25,744 nt of DNA from JARICQ01 sp964428475 (GCA_964428475.1 CAYRYO010000024.1:1-25744), one strand, 5' to 3'. Shown: positions 8,838 to 15,363, counted from the first letter of the stretch. Notes: generated by a model not told the origin, from the sequence alone. A program made the numbers and translations.

Positions 8838-8880
8838 AATTACTCCTCTCCAGTATATAGTGTAAAACTTTGTATTATAT

Positions 8881-8910
8881 ATTTTAGCATATATAAATAA
8901 AAAATGTAAA
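8881..8910 (-). promoter_or_regulatory. Candidate sigma-A promoter of the Crp/Fnr gene
   Basis: Read on the minus strand, TTTACA (8905-8910) is separated by 18 bases from TAAAAT (8881-8886), placing the start of transcription about 35 bases before the gene's ATG. The match is good, but the region is very AT-rich. Confidence 0.45.
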
Positions 8911-8934
8911 GATTCGTAGTATTATGATTTAAAA

Positions 8935-8962
8935 TTGAACAATGTGGTATAAATATTATTAT
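8935..8962 (+). promoter_or_regulatory. Weak candidate promoter for the 9059 gene
   Basis: TTGAAC (8935-8940), a 16-base spacer and TATTAT (8957-8962) lie about 97 bases before the start of the small unknown gene. A near-copy of the palindrome found at 11963-12004 (TGATTTAAAATT, 8925-8936) overlaps the -35 element. AT-rich background makes both uncertain. Confidence 0.25.
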
Positions 8963-9058
8963 GGTAAAAGGTTTTTAAATGCATTCAATGGGTAAAGAAA
9001 ACTATATATGATATTTTTAAAAGATAATATAAATGATATTATAAAAGGAGAAATATAA

Positions 9059-9340
9059 ATGAATAAAATTTTACTTATAAGCAGGTTAAATCCTCAAGAT
9101 TACACTGAAGAAAAGAAGAAAATATTTTTTTCTATAGGGGGAATGAATATAACATCTATAGAAAATAAGATCATTGATATATTGATTAATAACGAAATTG
9201 TAGAATCAAATGATTTGGTACTTAAATATAACGGAATTGAATTAAATATAATTACTCAAAAAATACCTCAAGTAATAAAGCTATTATCTCAGGATGATAT
9301 AAAGATTTATAATGTCTTTCAGTTGTATAATCCTGAGTAA
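9059..9340 (+). CDS. Small protein of unknown function (93 aa)
   Basis: I do not recognise this 93-residue protein. It has no signal peptide, membrane segment, cysteine or obvious nucleic-acid-binding motif. The composition is rich in isoleucine, lysine and asparagine, and alternating hydrophobic stretches suggest a small soluble alpha/beta fold. The start is convincing, with AAAAGGAGAAATATAA before the ATG, and the reading frame uses codons like those of its neighbours, so I consider it a real gene. It lies 33 bases before a DUF4230-like gene in the same direction, with no terminator between them, so the two are probably cotranscribed and may act together. Nothing in the sequence indicates the function. 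Confidence 0.7.
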   Translation: MNKILLISRLNPQDYTEEKKKIFFSIGGMNITSIENKIIDILINNEIVESNDLVLKYNGIELNIITQKIPQVIKLLSQDDIKIYNVFQLYNPE

Positions 9341-9373
9341 TTGTATTGAACTAAAAAGTAAAAGGGGGATTAA

Positions 9374-9967
9374 ATGAAAATAAAAGAAGGTTTAAAAAAC
9401 AAGATAATTATAATATTAATAATTTCTTTAATTATTTTAAGTATATTTGCTTATAGGAAAATATCTATAGATAGACAAACCAATTTACTATCAAACACTA
9501 TAGAAGAACAAGTAAGTAAACTTGTGGAACTTTCTACAGTAAAATATAATTATACAAATATAGTAGAGTATGATGATATACTTCAATTTAAGGGAATAAA
9601 GTTACCATTTACTAATAAAAGATTTATAGTGAAATATAGTGGATATATAAAAGCTGGAATAAATTTAGATACCATAGAAATAGATATAAAAAATAGAGAT
9701 AATATAGATATTTGGATGAGCAAGCCTAAGATAATGGAAAATGTAATATCTGAGGAAGATGTTAGTTTTTACGATGAAAATGATTCTATATTTAACAAGC
9801 TAGAATTTGGAGATCTCTATACTGTGCTAATTGAAGAAAAAGAAAAGATGAAAGATGAAGCAATGGAAAAAGGGCTTTTGAATGATGCTGAAAAGAATGG
9901 GGAAGAAATATTGAAGTCTTTACTAAATGGAATGGGATTTAAAAATATAAATATAAAGTATAAATAA
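9374..9967 (+). CDS. DUF4230-like membrane-anchored protein
   Basis: This 197-residue protein has a short basic N-terminus, one transmembrane helix (about residues 10-27, IIIILIISLIILSIFAY) and an extracytoplasmic domain that matches my recollection of the DUF4230 family: L-S-T-V-K-Y-N-Y-T-N, then K-Y-S-G-Y-I-K-A-G-I-N-L-D, then a segment of alternating polar and hydrophobic residues. The C-terminal third is charged and probably helical or coiled coil (about 148-180). The start follows AAAGGGGGATTAA. The role of the family is not known to me. The membrane topology and the L,D-transpeptidase gene downstream hint at an envelope function, but a terminator separates the two genes. The family assignment is from memory of motif pattern only. 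Confidence 0.7.
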   Translation: MKIKEGLKNKIIIILIISLIILSIFAYRKISIDRQTNLLSNTIEEQVSKLVELSTVKYNYTNIVEYDDILQFKGIKLPFTNKRFIVKYSGYIKAGINLDTIEIDIKNRDNIDIWMSKPKIMENVISEEDVSFYDENDSIFNKLEFGDLYTVLIEEKEKMKDEAMEKGLLNDAEKNGEEILKSLLNGMGFKNINIKYK

Positions 9968-9977
9968 AAGTACAAAT

Positions 9978-10022
9978 AAAAGTGTTGGAAAGGTGAAATA
10001 CATTTCTAATACTTTTATTTTT
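9978..10022 (+). terminator. Rho-independent terminator after the DUF4230-like gene
   Basis: A 14-bp stem, AAAAGTGTTGGAAA (9978-9991) with TTTCTAATACTTTT (10003-10016), includes two G-T pairs and has an 11-base loop. It is followed by ATTTTT. Confidence 0.75.
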
Positions 10023-10083
10023 GTCTTATGATAGTAATAATTGCATATAAATAAATAATAAATGCATTTAATGGGGTGATTTA

Positions 10084-10806
10084 ATGAGTAATGGATTAAA
10101 GAAGATATGTTTTTTATTTGCTTTTCTACTTATTTTTCTTCTTTCTTTGAATTATATATACAATGTAGATGAAATTCAAAATAAAGGAGAAGATCGTTAT
10201 ACTTATTCCAAAGATAAAACAGAAAAATACACAATAATAATAAATGTTGATATAAAAAGATTAGAGATTGTAGAAAATTATAGCAATGAAACAATCAAAT
10301 CATATCCAGTAGCTACAGGAAAAGCAGGTTCACCTACCCCTCTTGGAACCTTTAAGATAGTAGAAAAAGGCAAATGGGGAGAGGGATTTGGAACTAGATG
10401 GATGGGTCTTGATGTACCATGGGGTAAATATGGAATCCACGGTACTAACAATCCCGGATCCATAGGATTTAATTTATCAGCTGGGTGTATTAGAATGAGA
10501 AATAGAGATATTGAGGAGTTATATGATATTGTAAGAGAAAACTCTATAGTACACATAATAAACGGTCTTTATGGTACAATGGGGAATGAATTTAGAACCT
10601 TAAGACCAGGTGATAGAGGGGCAGATGTATTAGAAGTACAAAAGCGATTAAGTCAAAAAGGTTATTATAAAAGTGATTTAGATGGTATTTATGGTGAACT
10701 TATGAAAACTTCTCTTTTAATTTATTTAAAGGACAATAATATTGAAATGACAGATTCGATAGATTTTGAAATATATAATAGTTTAGGAATTATTCTAATG
10801 GAATAG
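10084..10806 (+). CDS. L,D-transpeptidase (YkuD) with C-terminal peptidoglycan-binding domain
   Basis: This 240-residue envelope enzyme is predicted to form 3-3 cross-links in peptidoglycan or to attach proteins to it. It has one N-terminal membrane anchor (about residues 8-26), a YkuD catalytic domain (about 48-160) and a PG_binding_1 domain (about 173-238, LRPGDRGADVLEVQKRLSQ). The catalytic signature is complete: H119 in Y-G-I-H-G-T-N, then S-A-G-C-I-R-M with nucleophile C135 and R137. The domain order (membrane, catalytic, PG-binding) is an ordinary YkuD layout. The start follows ATGGGGTGATTTA. The gene stands after a terminator and before ferritin with no clear terminator in between. In a spore former it could act on the vegetative wall or the cortex, and the sequence does not say which. 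Confidence 0.92.
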   Translation: MSNGLKKICFLFAFLLIFLLSLNYIYNVDEIQNKGEDRYTYSKDKTEKYTIIINVDIKRLEIVENYSNETIKSYPVATGKAGSPTPLGTFKIVEKGKWGEGFGTRWMGLDVPWGKYGIHGTNNPGSIGFNLSAGCIRMRNRDIEELYDIVRENSIVHIINGLYGTMGNEFRTLRPGDRGADVLEVQKRLSQKGYYKSDLDGIYGELMKTSLLIYLKDNNIEMTDSIDFEIYNSLGIILME

Positions 10807-10901
10807 GTGATTAAATAAATAAGCTTTGGGTAATAACAGTAGTAGAAACAAATAATAAAAAGTATAAATAAGATTTATTTAAAAAAATTAGGAGGTATAT
10901 T

Positions 10902-11417
10902 ATGGCGTCAGAAAAATTAATAAAAGAATTAAACAATCAATTTAATTTTGAATTACTATCAGGGTATTACTATATGGGTATGGCTGCATATTGTTCGGAT
11001 CAAAATATGAATGGTTTTGCACATTTCCTTATAGAACAGGCAAAAGAAGAATATGAACATGCTATGAAGTTTTATGACTTTATATATGATATGGATGGAA
11101 GAGTTACAACTCAAGCTATCCCAGAGCCTAAAAATGATTTCGACTCTTTTGTAGAAGTATTTGAAACTGCATTAGGACATGAAAAAGAAGTTACAGCTAG
11201 GATAAACAATTTGTTAGATATTGCAATGGCTGAAAAATCATATCCAACAGTTCAGTTTTTACAGTGGTTTGTAGAAGAACAAATTGAAGAAGAAAACACT
11301 ATGAAAGATATAATATTCAAGCTGGGAAAAATGGAAAATCATCCTCAAGGATTATTTATGTTAGATAGTCAACTTGGATTAAGACAAGCACAAAGTCAAG
11401 ATCAAGATAATAAATAA
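10902..11417 (+). CDS. ftnA: Bacterial non-haem ferritin
   Basis: This 171-residue four-helix-bundle protein assembles into the iron-storage cage, oxidising Fe(II) and storing it as a mineral. All ferroxidase-centre ligands are in their canonical positions: E17, E50, H53, E94, Q127 and E130. The length and the C-terminal fifth helix fit the FtnA group. No haem-binding methionine pattern of bacterioferritin is evident. The C-terminus ends in a polar tail rich in Q and D. The start is set by TTAGGAGGTATATT. The nearest promoter-like hexamer upstream is TATAAA at 10863-10868, without a good -35. A strong terminator follows. Its neighbours (SASP, sulfur-redox fusion, rubrerythrin) suggest a stress-protection island. 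Confidence 0.96.
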   Translation: MASEKLIKELNNQFNFELLSGYYYMGMAAYCSDQNMNGFAHFLIEQAKEEYEHAMKFYDFIYDMDGRVTTQAIPEPKNDFDSFVEVFETALGHEKEVTARINNLLDIAMAEKSYPTVQFLQWFVEEQIEEENTMKDIIFKLGKMENHPQGLFMLDSQLGLRQAQSQDQDNK

Positions 11418-11423
11418 ACTAAG

Positions 11424-11456
11424 AAAAATGCTAAGTCAATTTGACTTAGCATTTTT
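11424..11456. terminator. Bidirectional terminator between ferritin and SASP genes
   Basis: A perfect 16-bp inverted repeat (11424-11439 and 11441-11456; core ATGCTAAGTCAA / TTGACTTAGCAT) starts with AAAAA and ends with TTTTT. It lies between the convergent stops at 11417 and 11466. Confidence 0.92.
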
Positions 11457-11465
11457 AAATGTAAA

Positions 11466-11696
11466 TTATTTTGTAGTTCCACTCATATTTTGTTGAGCCA
11501 TTTCAACTAATTTCTTAGTCATATATCCACCAACATATCCATTTTGTCTGGATGGTAAATTGCCTTTATCTAGTGAATTGTAATTTGCCATTCCAAGTTC
11601 TGAAGCAATCTCTAATTTCATTTGATCGAGAGCTTGACGAGCTCCTGGTACTACTAGTTTGTTACTTGATGTATTGTTGTTTGTATTTGTATTCAT
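11466..11696 (-). CDS. Alpha/beta-type small acid-soluble spore protein (SASP)
   Basis: This 76-residue protein coats and protects DNA in dormant spores and is degraded by the GPR protease at germination. It has the conserved blocks of the family: L-V-V-P-G-A-R-Q-A-L-D-Q-M-K-L-E-I-A-S-E-L-G (with the GPR cleavage region E-I-A-S-E), a central L-P-S-R-Q-N-G-Y-V-G-G-Y-M-T-K-K-L-V segment, and a C-terminus rich in Q, N and M. An in-frame ATG at 11774 would add 26 residues, but the start at 11696 is preferred because it gives the usual family N-terminus and is preceded by AAAGGAGAAACAAA. The gene demonstrates that the organism is a spore former. It is on the minus strand between ferritin and the sulfur-redox fusion gene. 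Confidence 0.94.
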   Translation of the reverse strand: MNTNTNNNTSSNKLVVPGARQALDQMKLEIASELGMANYNSLDKGNLPSRQNGYVGGYMTKKLVEMAQQNMSGTTK

Positions 11697-11743
11697 TTTG
11701 TTTCTCCTTTCAAAAGTAATTTTGTAAAACTTTGGTGTAATAG

Positions 11744-11773
11744 TATTATGTGTAGATTTTTTTAAAATAATCA
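11744..11773 (-). promoter_or_regulatory. Candidate sigma-G (forespore) promoter of the SASP gene
   Basis: On the minus strand CATAATA (11744-11750) matches the sigma-G -10 consensus CATAMTA. A -35 candidate is TGATTA at 11768-11773 (17-base spacer) or GTATG at 11772-11776 (21-base spacer). Neither -35 is ideal. SASP genes are known sigma-G targets, which supports the call. Confidence 0.5.
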
Positions 11774-11829
11774 TACACTTTTATCTATTTATAATTTATA
11801 TTTACATTAATGACATTAATTTGAATTAA

Positions 11830-11901
11830 GTATTCTTCCAAAGATTTGGTGAAGTATTAAGGTCAGTTCAAGAAGATATGGATTCTAAGAAATACTATTA
11901 A
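11830..11901 (+). pseudogene. Possible 3' remnant of a lost gene (23 codons)
   Basis: One frame reads as a plausible protein end (VFFQRFGEVLRSVQEDMDSK, then K-Y-Y and stop), with protein-like composition unlike the AT-rich noise around it. A stop codon lies immediately upstream in the same frame, and no start codon or ribosome binding site is present. It may be the tail of a decayed or rearranged gene. I cannot name the parent, and chance is a real alternative. Confidence 0.25.
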
Positions 11902-11958
11902 AAGTATATAATAATAAAATTAAAAATTGTGCCCAGTAAAATAATATAAATAGTCGCT

Positions 11959-12008
11959 TATTAGATTTAAATCTTTGTTTTTTTATTGACAAAGATTTAA
12001 ATCTAATA
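11959..12008. promoter_or_regulatory. Twin-palindrome operator (20-bp inverted repeat)
   Basis: The 12-bp palindrome AGATTTAAATCT occurs at 11963-11974 and again at 11993-12004, 30 bases apart centre to centre. The flanks extend this to a perfect 20-bp inverted repeat (11959-11978 and 11989-12008) around a 10-base loop. The second copy sits between the -35 and -10 of a consensus promoter. Each palindrome has a GAT-N4-ATC core, as in the binding sites of many Crp/Fnr proteins (TTGAT-N4-ATCAA). The location suggests a repressor site. The binding protein is unknown. Confidence 0.75.
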
Positions 12009-12014
12009 TATAAT
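11986..12014 (+). promoter_or_regulatory. Perfect-consensus sigma-A promoter of the sulfur-redox fusion gene
   Basis: TTGACA (11986-11991), a 17-base spacer and TATAAT (12009-12014) match the sigma-A consensus exactly, so expression would be very strong unless repressed. Transcription would start near 12021, about 49 bases before the ATG at 12070. Confidence 0.85.
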
Positions 12015-12069
12015 TACCTTATACACATGGGGGGTATGAGTAATGCAAATAAGACGAGGAGTGAATACA

Positions 12070-14574
12070 ATGAACAAGAAGGTAGTTATAGTTGGTGGAG
12101 TTGCTGGTGGGGCTACTGCACTTACAAGGCTTAGAAGATTGGATGAGAATATTGAGATTGTGTTATTTGAAAGAGGTGAGTATGTTTCATTTGCAAACTG
12201 CGGTTTACCTTATTACATCGGGGGAAACATAGAAAACAGAGATTTACTATTAGTTCAAACTCCTGAGAAAATAATGAATAAATTCGATGTAGATGTAAGG
12301 ACAAGTGCAGAAGTGATAAAAATATTAAAAGAAGAAAAAAAAGTAGTAGTAAAGGATTTAAAAACAGGTGAAAGTTATGAAGAAATATATGACTATTTAA
12401 TATTATCTACAGGTTCTACACCTATAAAACCACCTATACCTGGAATAAACTCTCCTAATATTTTTAGTCTTTGGAACATACCGGATACGGATACAATAAA
12501 AGAATATATAGATGAAAAGAAACCAAAATCTGCAGTAGTTGTGGGTGGTGGTTTTATCGGAATTGAGATGGCAGAAAATTTACATGACTTAGGACTTAAG
12601 GTTTCTATAGTAGAGATGTTGGATCAAGTAATGGCACCTATAGATTTTGAAATGGCCGAAATAGTTCACGAGCATTTAAGAGCCAATGGAGTTGATTTAA
12701 GATTAAATGATGGTGTAAAAGATTTTAATTATTCAGATGGAACTACTACAGTTAATTTGAATTCAGGAAAGCAAGTAGAGGGAGATATGGTGATACTTTC
12801 AATAGGTATTAGACCAAATGGAGAACTTGCAAAAGATGCAGAACTTCTTGTAAATCAAAGAGGGGGAGTCATAGTAGATAAAAAACTAAAGACTTCAGAT
12901 GAATTCATATATGCTGTGGGGGATGTAATTGAAGTAGAAGACTATATAAATAAAAATCAAGTAATGATACCACTTGCAGGTCCAGCAAATAAGCAAGCTA
13001 GAATTGTAGCTGGGAATATAGTAGGTGAAGAAAAAGAATATAGTGGCACTCAAGGAACAAGTATAGCAAAAGTATTTGATTTAACTGTTGCAAATACTGG
13101 AAGCAACGAAAAAACGCTAAATAGACTTGAAAAACAATATAAAAGGGATTATGAAGTGGCAATTATTCATTCGAATTCCAATGCAGAGTATTACCCTGGT
13201 GGACTACCTATGACTATCAAATTAATATATGATATGGAAGGCAAGATACTAGGTTCTCAAATAGTTGGATATGAAGGAGTAGATAAGAGAATAGATGTTA
13301 TAGCTACTGCTATTAGATTTAATGGCACTATTAACGACTTAACGGAATTGGAACTCGCATATGCCCCACCTTATTCTTCGGCAAAAGATCCAGTCAACAT
13401 GATAGGATTTGTAGCTGAAAATCAATTGAGTAAAAAAGTTGAGATAGTACTTCCTGGAGAAATAAAGGGGCTTAAGGGTGATGTGATTTTATTGGATATA
13501 ATGGAGGACGAGGAAAGAGAGATAACAAAGGGATGCATAGAAAGTTCTCTTCATATTCCAATAGGTCAGCTTAGAAGCAGACTTGATGAACTAGATAAGG
13601 ATAAAATGTATATACCATATTGCTCAGTGGGCTTAAGGGGATATATAGCTGCTAGAATTCTTACGCAAAATGGCTTTAAGGCTAAAAACTTAGCAGGTGG
13701 ATTTAGAATGTATAAAACACTTAATTGTAAAGATAAGGATTCTAACAGTGAAGGATATACTGGGCCTGATACATTTAGTGACTCAGGAGAGAAGAAGGCA
13801 GAGCAAAGTGACAAGGTAAAAGTGAGAGAAGTAGCAAGCGCAGAAGTATTTAAATTAAATGCCTGCGGACTTTCTTGTCCAGGACCTATAATTCAAGTAA
13901 ATGAAAAATTAAAGACACTTGACGATGGAGCCTTGCTTGAAGTTCTCTCCTCAGATCCAGGATTTACAAATGATATAAAGGCATGGTGCAAAAACACTGG
14001 AAATACATTGATTAAATCAGAAAAACAGGATAAAAAGTTTATGGCCTTAATAGAGAAGGGTAATAAAAAGGAAATCGCAGAAAACATAGGTATAGGTAAG
14101 GTAAAAGATGATAAAAACATCATAGTATTTAGTGGAGACTTAGATAAGGCTATAGCATCATTTATAATAGCCAATGGCGCAAAGGCCATGGGAAAAGAAG
14201 TAAGTATGTTTTTCACATTTTGGGGATTAAATGTGATAAAAAAAGAGAGTTATGTGGAAAGCAAGAAGGATTTTATGTCAAAGATGTTTTCGATGATGAT
14301 GCCAAAGAATAGCAAGAAATTGGGGCTATCTAAAATGAATATGGCTGGCATCGGACCTAAGATGATAAGAAAGGTAATGAATGATAAAAATATTTCTTCT
14401 TTGGAAGAACTTATACAAGATGGGATAAATTCGGGAATTAAGATGGTTGCATGTCAAATGTCAATGGATGTAATGGGAGTTTCAAAGGAAGAGCTTTTAG
14501 ATGGTGTAGACATAGGTGGAGTTGCCACTATGTTAGATGCTGCTGATGATTCAAATATGAGTTTATTTATATAA
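12070..14574 (+). CDS. CoA-disulfide reductase / rhodanese / TusA / DsrE-like four-domain fusion
   Basis: This 834-residue protein joins four sulfur-handling modules. Residues 1-445 are a pyridine nucleotide-disulfide reductase with GGVAGGAT FAD loop and the single active cysteine C44 (SFANCGLPYY) of the CoA-disulfide/persulfide reductase class, plus an NAD(P)H loop VVVGGGFIGIEMAENL. Residues about 455-550 are a rhodanese domain with C518 in Y-C-S-V-G-L-R-G. Residues about 590-665 are a TusA domain with the C603-P-G-P motif. Residues about 675-834 are DsrE/DsrF-like with C795 in V-A-C-Q-M-S-M. Such a chain could reduce or relay persulfide sulfur within one protein, at the expense of NAD(P)H. 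This is inferred from family knowledge. The ATG at 12070 (GAGGAG at 12056-12061) is chosen over 12043 because it gives the conserved N-terminus. Confidence 0.93.
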   Translation: MNKKVVIVGGVAGGATALTRLRRLDENIEIVLFERGEYVSFANCGLPYYIGGNIENRDLLLVQTPEKIMNKFDVDVRTSAEVIKILKEEKKVVVKDLKTGESYEEIYDYLILSTGSTPIKPPIPGINSPNIFSLWNIPDTDTIKEYIDEKKPKSAVVVGGGFIGIEMAENLHDLGLKVSIVEMLDQVMAPIDFEMAEIVHEHLRANGVDLRLNDGVKDFNYSDGTTTVNLNSGKQVEGDMVILSIGIRPNGELAKDAELLVNQRGGVIVDKKLKTSDEFIYAVGDVIEVEDYINKNQVMIPLAGPANKQARIVAGNIVGEEKEYSGTQGTSIAKVFDLTVANTGSNEKTLNRLEKQYKRDYEVAIIHSNSNAEYYPGGLPMTIKLIYDMEGKILGSQIVGYEGVDKRIDVIATAIRFNGTINDLTELELAYAPPYSSAKDPVNMIGFVAENQLSKKVEIVLPGEIKGLKGDVILLDIMEDEEREITKGCIESSLHIPIGQLRSRLDELDKDKMYIPYCSVGLRGYIAARILTQNGFKAKNLAGGFRMYKTLNCKDKDSNSEGYTGPDTFSDSGEKKAEQSDKVKVREVASAEVFKLNACGLSCPGPIIQVNEKLKTLDDGALLEVLSSDPGFTNDIKAWCKNTGNTLIKSEKQDKKFMALIEKGNKKEIAENIGIGKVKDDKNIIVFSGDLDKAIASFIIANGAKAMGKEVSMFFTFWGLNVIKKESYVESKKDFMSKMFSMMMPKNSKKLGLSKMNMAGIGPKMIRKVMNDKNISSLEELIQDGINSGIKMVACQMSMDVMGVSKEELLDGVDIGGVATMLDAADDSNMSLFI

Positions 14575-14587
14575 ATTCCTGATTAGC

Positions 14588-14602
14588 TTATAATAATTTG
14601 GG
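14588..14602 (+). promoter_or_regulatory. PerR-box-like half site and direct repeat upstream of rubrerythrin
   Basis: TTATAATAATTTGGG contains the left half and centre of the PerR consensus TTATAATNATTATAA (10 of 14 defined bases). The 12-base core TATAATAATTTG is repeated exactly at 14662-14673, just before the ribosome binding site of the rubrerythrin gene. Rubrerythrins are known PerR targets in clostridia, but the AT-rich background makes this weak evidence. Confidence 0.3.
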
Positions 14603-14618
14603 CATATATATTGAAGGA

Positions 14619-14656
14619 AGTTTATACTAGACAAGATATCTTGTCTGGTATAAACT
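14619..14656. repeat. 38-bp near-perfect palindrome upstream of rubrerythrin
   Basis: Two 19-base arms (14619-14637 and 14638-14656) are complementary except for one position that forms a G-T pair in RNA. The centre reads GATATC. No T-run follows, so it is a poor intrinsic terminator. It could be a dyad operator, an mRNA hairpin protecting or separating the two genes, or a processing site. It is flanked by a 12-base direct repeat (14589-14600 and 14662-14673). Confidence 0.75.
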
Positions 14657-14686
14657 AATCCTATAATAATTTGAGGGGGAATATAA

Positions 14687-15232
14687 ATGAATGCAATGAC
14701 AGCAGAAGCATTAAGATCAGCATTTGGTGGAGAAAGTCAAGCACATATGAGATATAGAATCTGGGCAGAAAAGGCAAAGAAAGATGGCTTTGAAAATGTA
14801 TCAAGACTTTTCCTATGTACATCAGATGCAGAACAAGTACATGCAACACTACATTTTAAGGCCTTAAGAGATGTGAGTGGTGACTTTGCAGTTACATCAG
14901 GGGCAGGATTTGGACTTGGAACTACTTCAGAAAACTTACAAGGTGCAATTGATGGAGAAATGCATGAAGTAACTCAAATGTATCCAGCCTACATAGCTAT
15001 AGCAGAAAAACAAGAGGAAAAAGAAGCTGTTAGAGCTATGAAATATGCAGTAGAAGCAGAACAAGTTCACGCAGATAGATTTACAGAAGCTAAGACCGCA
15101 GTAGATGCTGGAAAAGACCTAGAAGCAAAAGCAATAGAACTATGTCCAATATGTGGTTATATTACTTTTACTGGTGAAGAAGACAGATGCCCATTGTGTC
15201 AAGCTAAAAAAGAATTATTTATAGCATATTAG
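14687..15232 (+). CDS. rbr: Rubrerythrin
   Basis: This 181-residue protein is a peroxidase that protects anaerobes by reducing hydrogen peroxide with electrons from rubredoxin or NADH-linked partners. The N-terminal ferritin-like domain supplies the di-iron ligands E16, E49/H52, E91, E94, E125 and H128 (two E-Q-V-H motifs). The C-terminal rubredoxin-like domain binds one iron through C153, C156, C168 and C171 (C-P-I-C-G-Y and C-P-L-C). Length and domain order are those of classical rubrerythrin. The start follows TTTGAGGGGGAATATAA. It lies 112 bases after the sulfur-redox fusion gene, with a palindrome and PerR-like elements between, so it may have its own promoter. A hairpin follows the gene. 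Confidence 0.96.
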   Translation: MNAMTAEALRSAFGGESQAHMRYRIWAEKAKKDGFENVSRLFLCTSDAEQVHATLHFKALRDVSGDFAVTSGAGFGLGTTSENLQGAIDGEMHEVTQMYPAYIAIAEKQEEKEAVRAMKYAVEAEQVHADRFTEAKTAVDAGKDLEAKAIELCPICGYITFTGEEDRCPLCQAKKELFIAY

Positions 15233-15238
15233 TTAAGA

Positions 15239-15267
15239 AAAGCTAGATATATCATATATCTAGCTTT
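15239..15267 (+). terminator. Hairpin terminator after rubrerythrin
   Basis: A 13-bp stem, AAAGCTAGATATA (15239-15251) with TATATCTAGCTTT (15255-15267), has a 3-base loop. The T-run after it is short and interrupted, so termination may be partial. Confidence 0.65.
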
Positions 15268-15363
15268 AAATCTTAAAAAGCACATAAATATATTTAAGCC
15301 ATATTCATTGGGTTTATTTTTTTTGTTTTTTGGCAAACTAAAGAAAAGACTTAGGAGATGGTG

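Larger units (their letters stand above)
11697..12069. other. 373-base intergenic region between divergent genes
   Basis: This region holds the minus-strand SASP promoter near 11744-11773, a short fragment that reads like the end of a degraded coding sequence (11830-11901), and the plus-strand promoter with its twin palindromes (11959-12014). I see nothing identifiable in the remaining AT-rich sequence. Confidence 0.7.

Noticed and set aside
11697..11774. 26-codon N-terminal extension of the SASP
   Set aside because: The segment covers the ribosome binding site and promoter -10 region and does not resemble an SASP N-terminus.
12043..12069. Nine-codon N-terminal extension of the sulfur-redox fusion protein
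   Set aside because: Family members begin directly before the FAD-binding beta strand, and the ATG at 12070 has a well-spaced GAGGAG. The GGGGGG before 12043 leaves a small possibility that both starts are used.
14619..14656. Intrinsic terminator after the sulfur-redox fusion gene
   Set aside because: The hairpin is strong but no T-run follows it, so it is listed as a palindrome of unknown role and not as a terminator.
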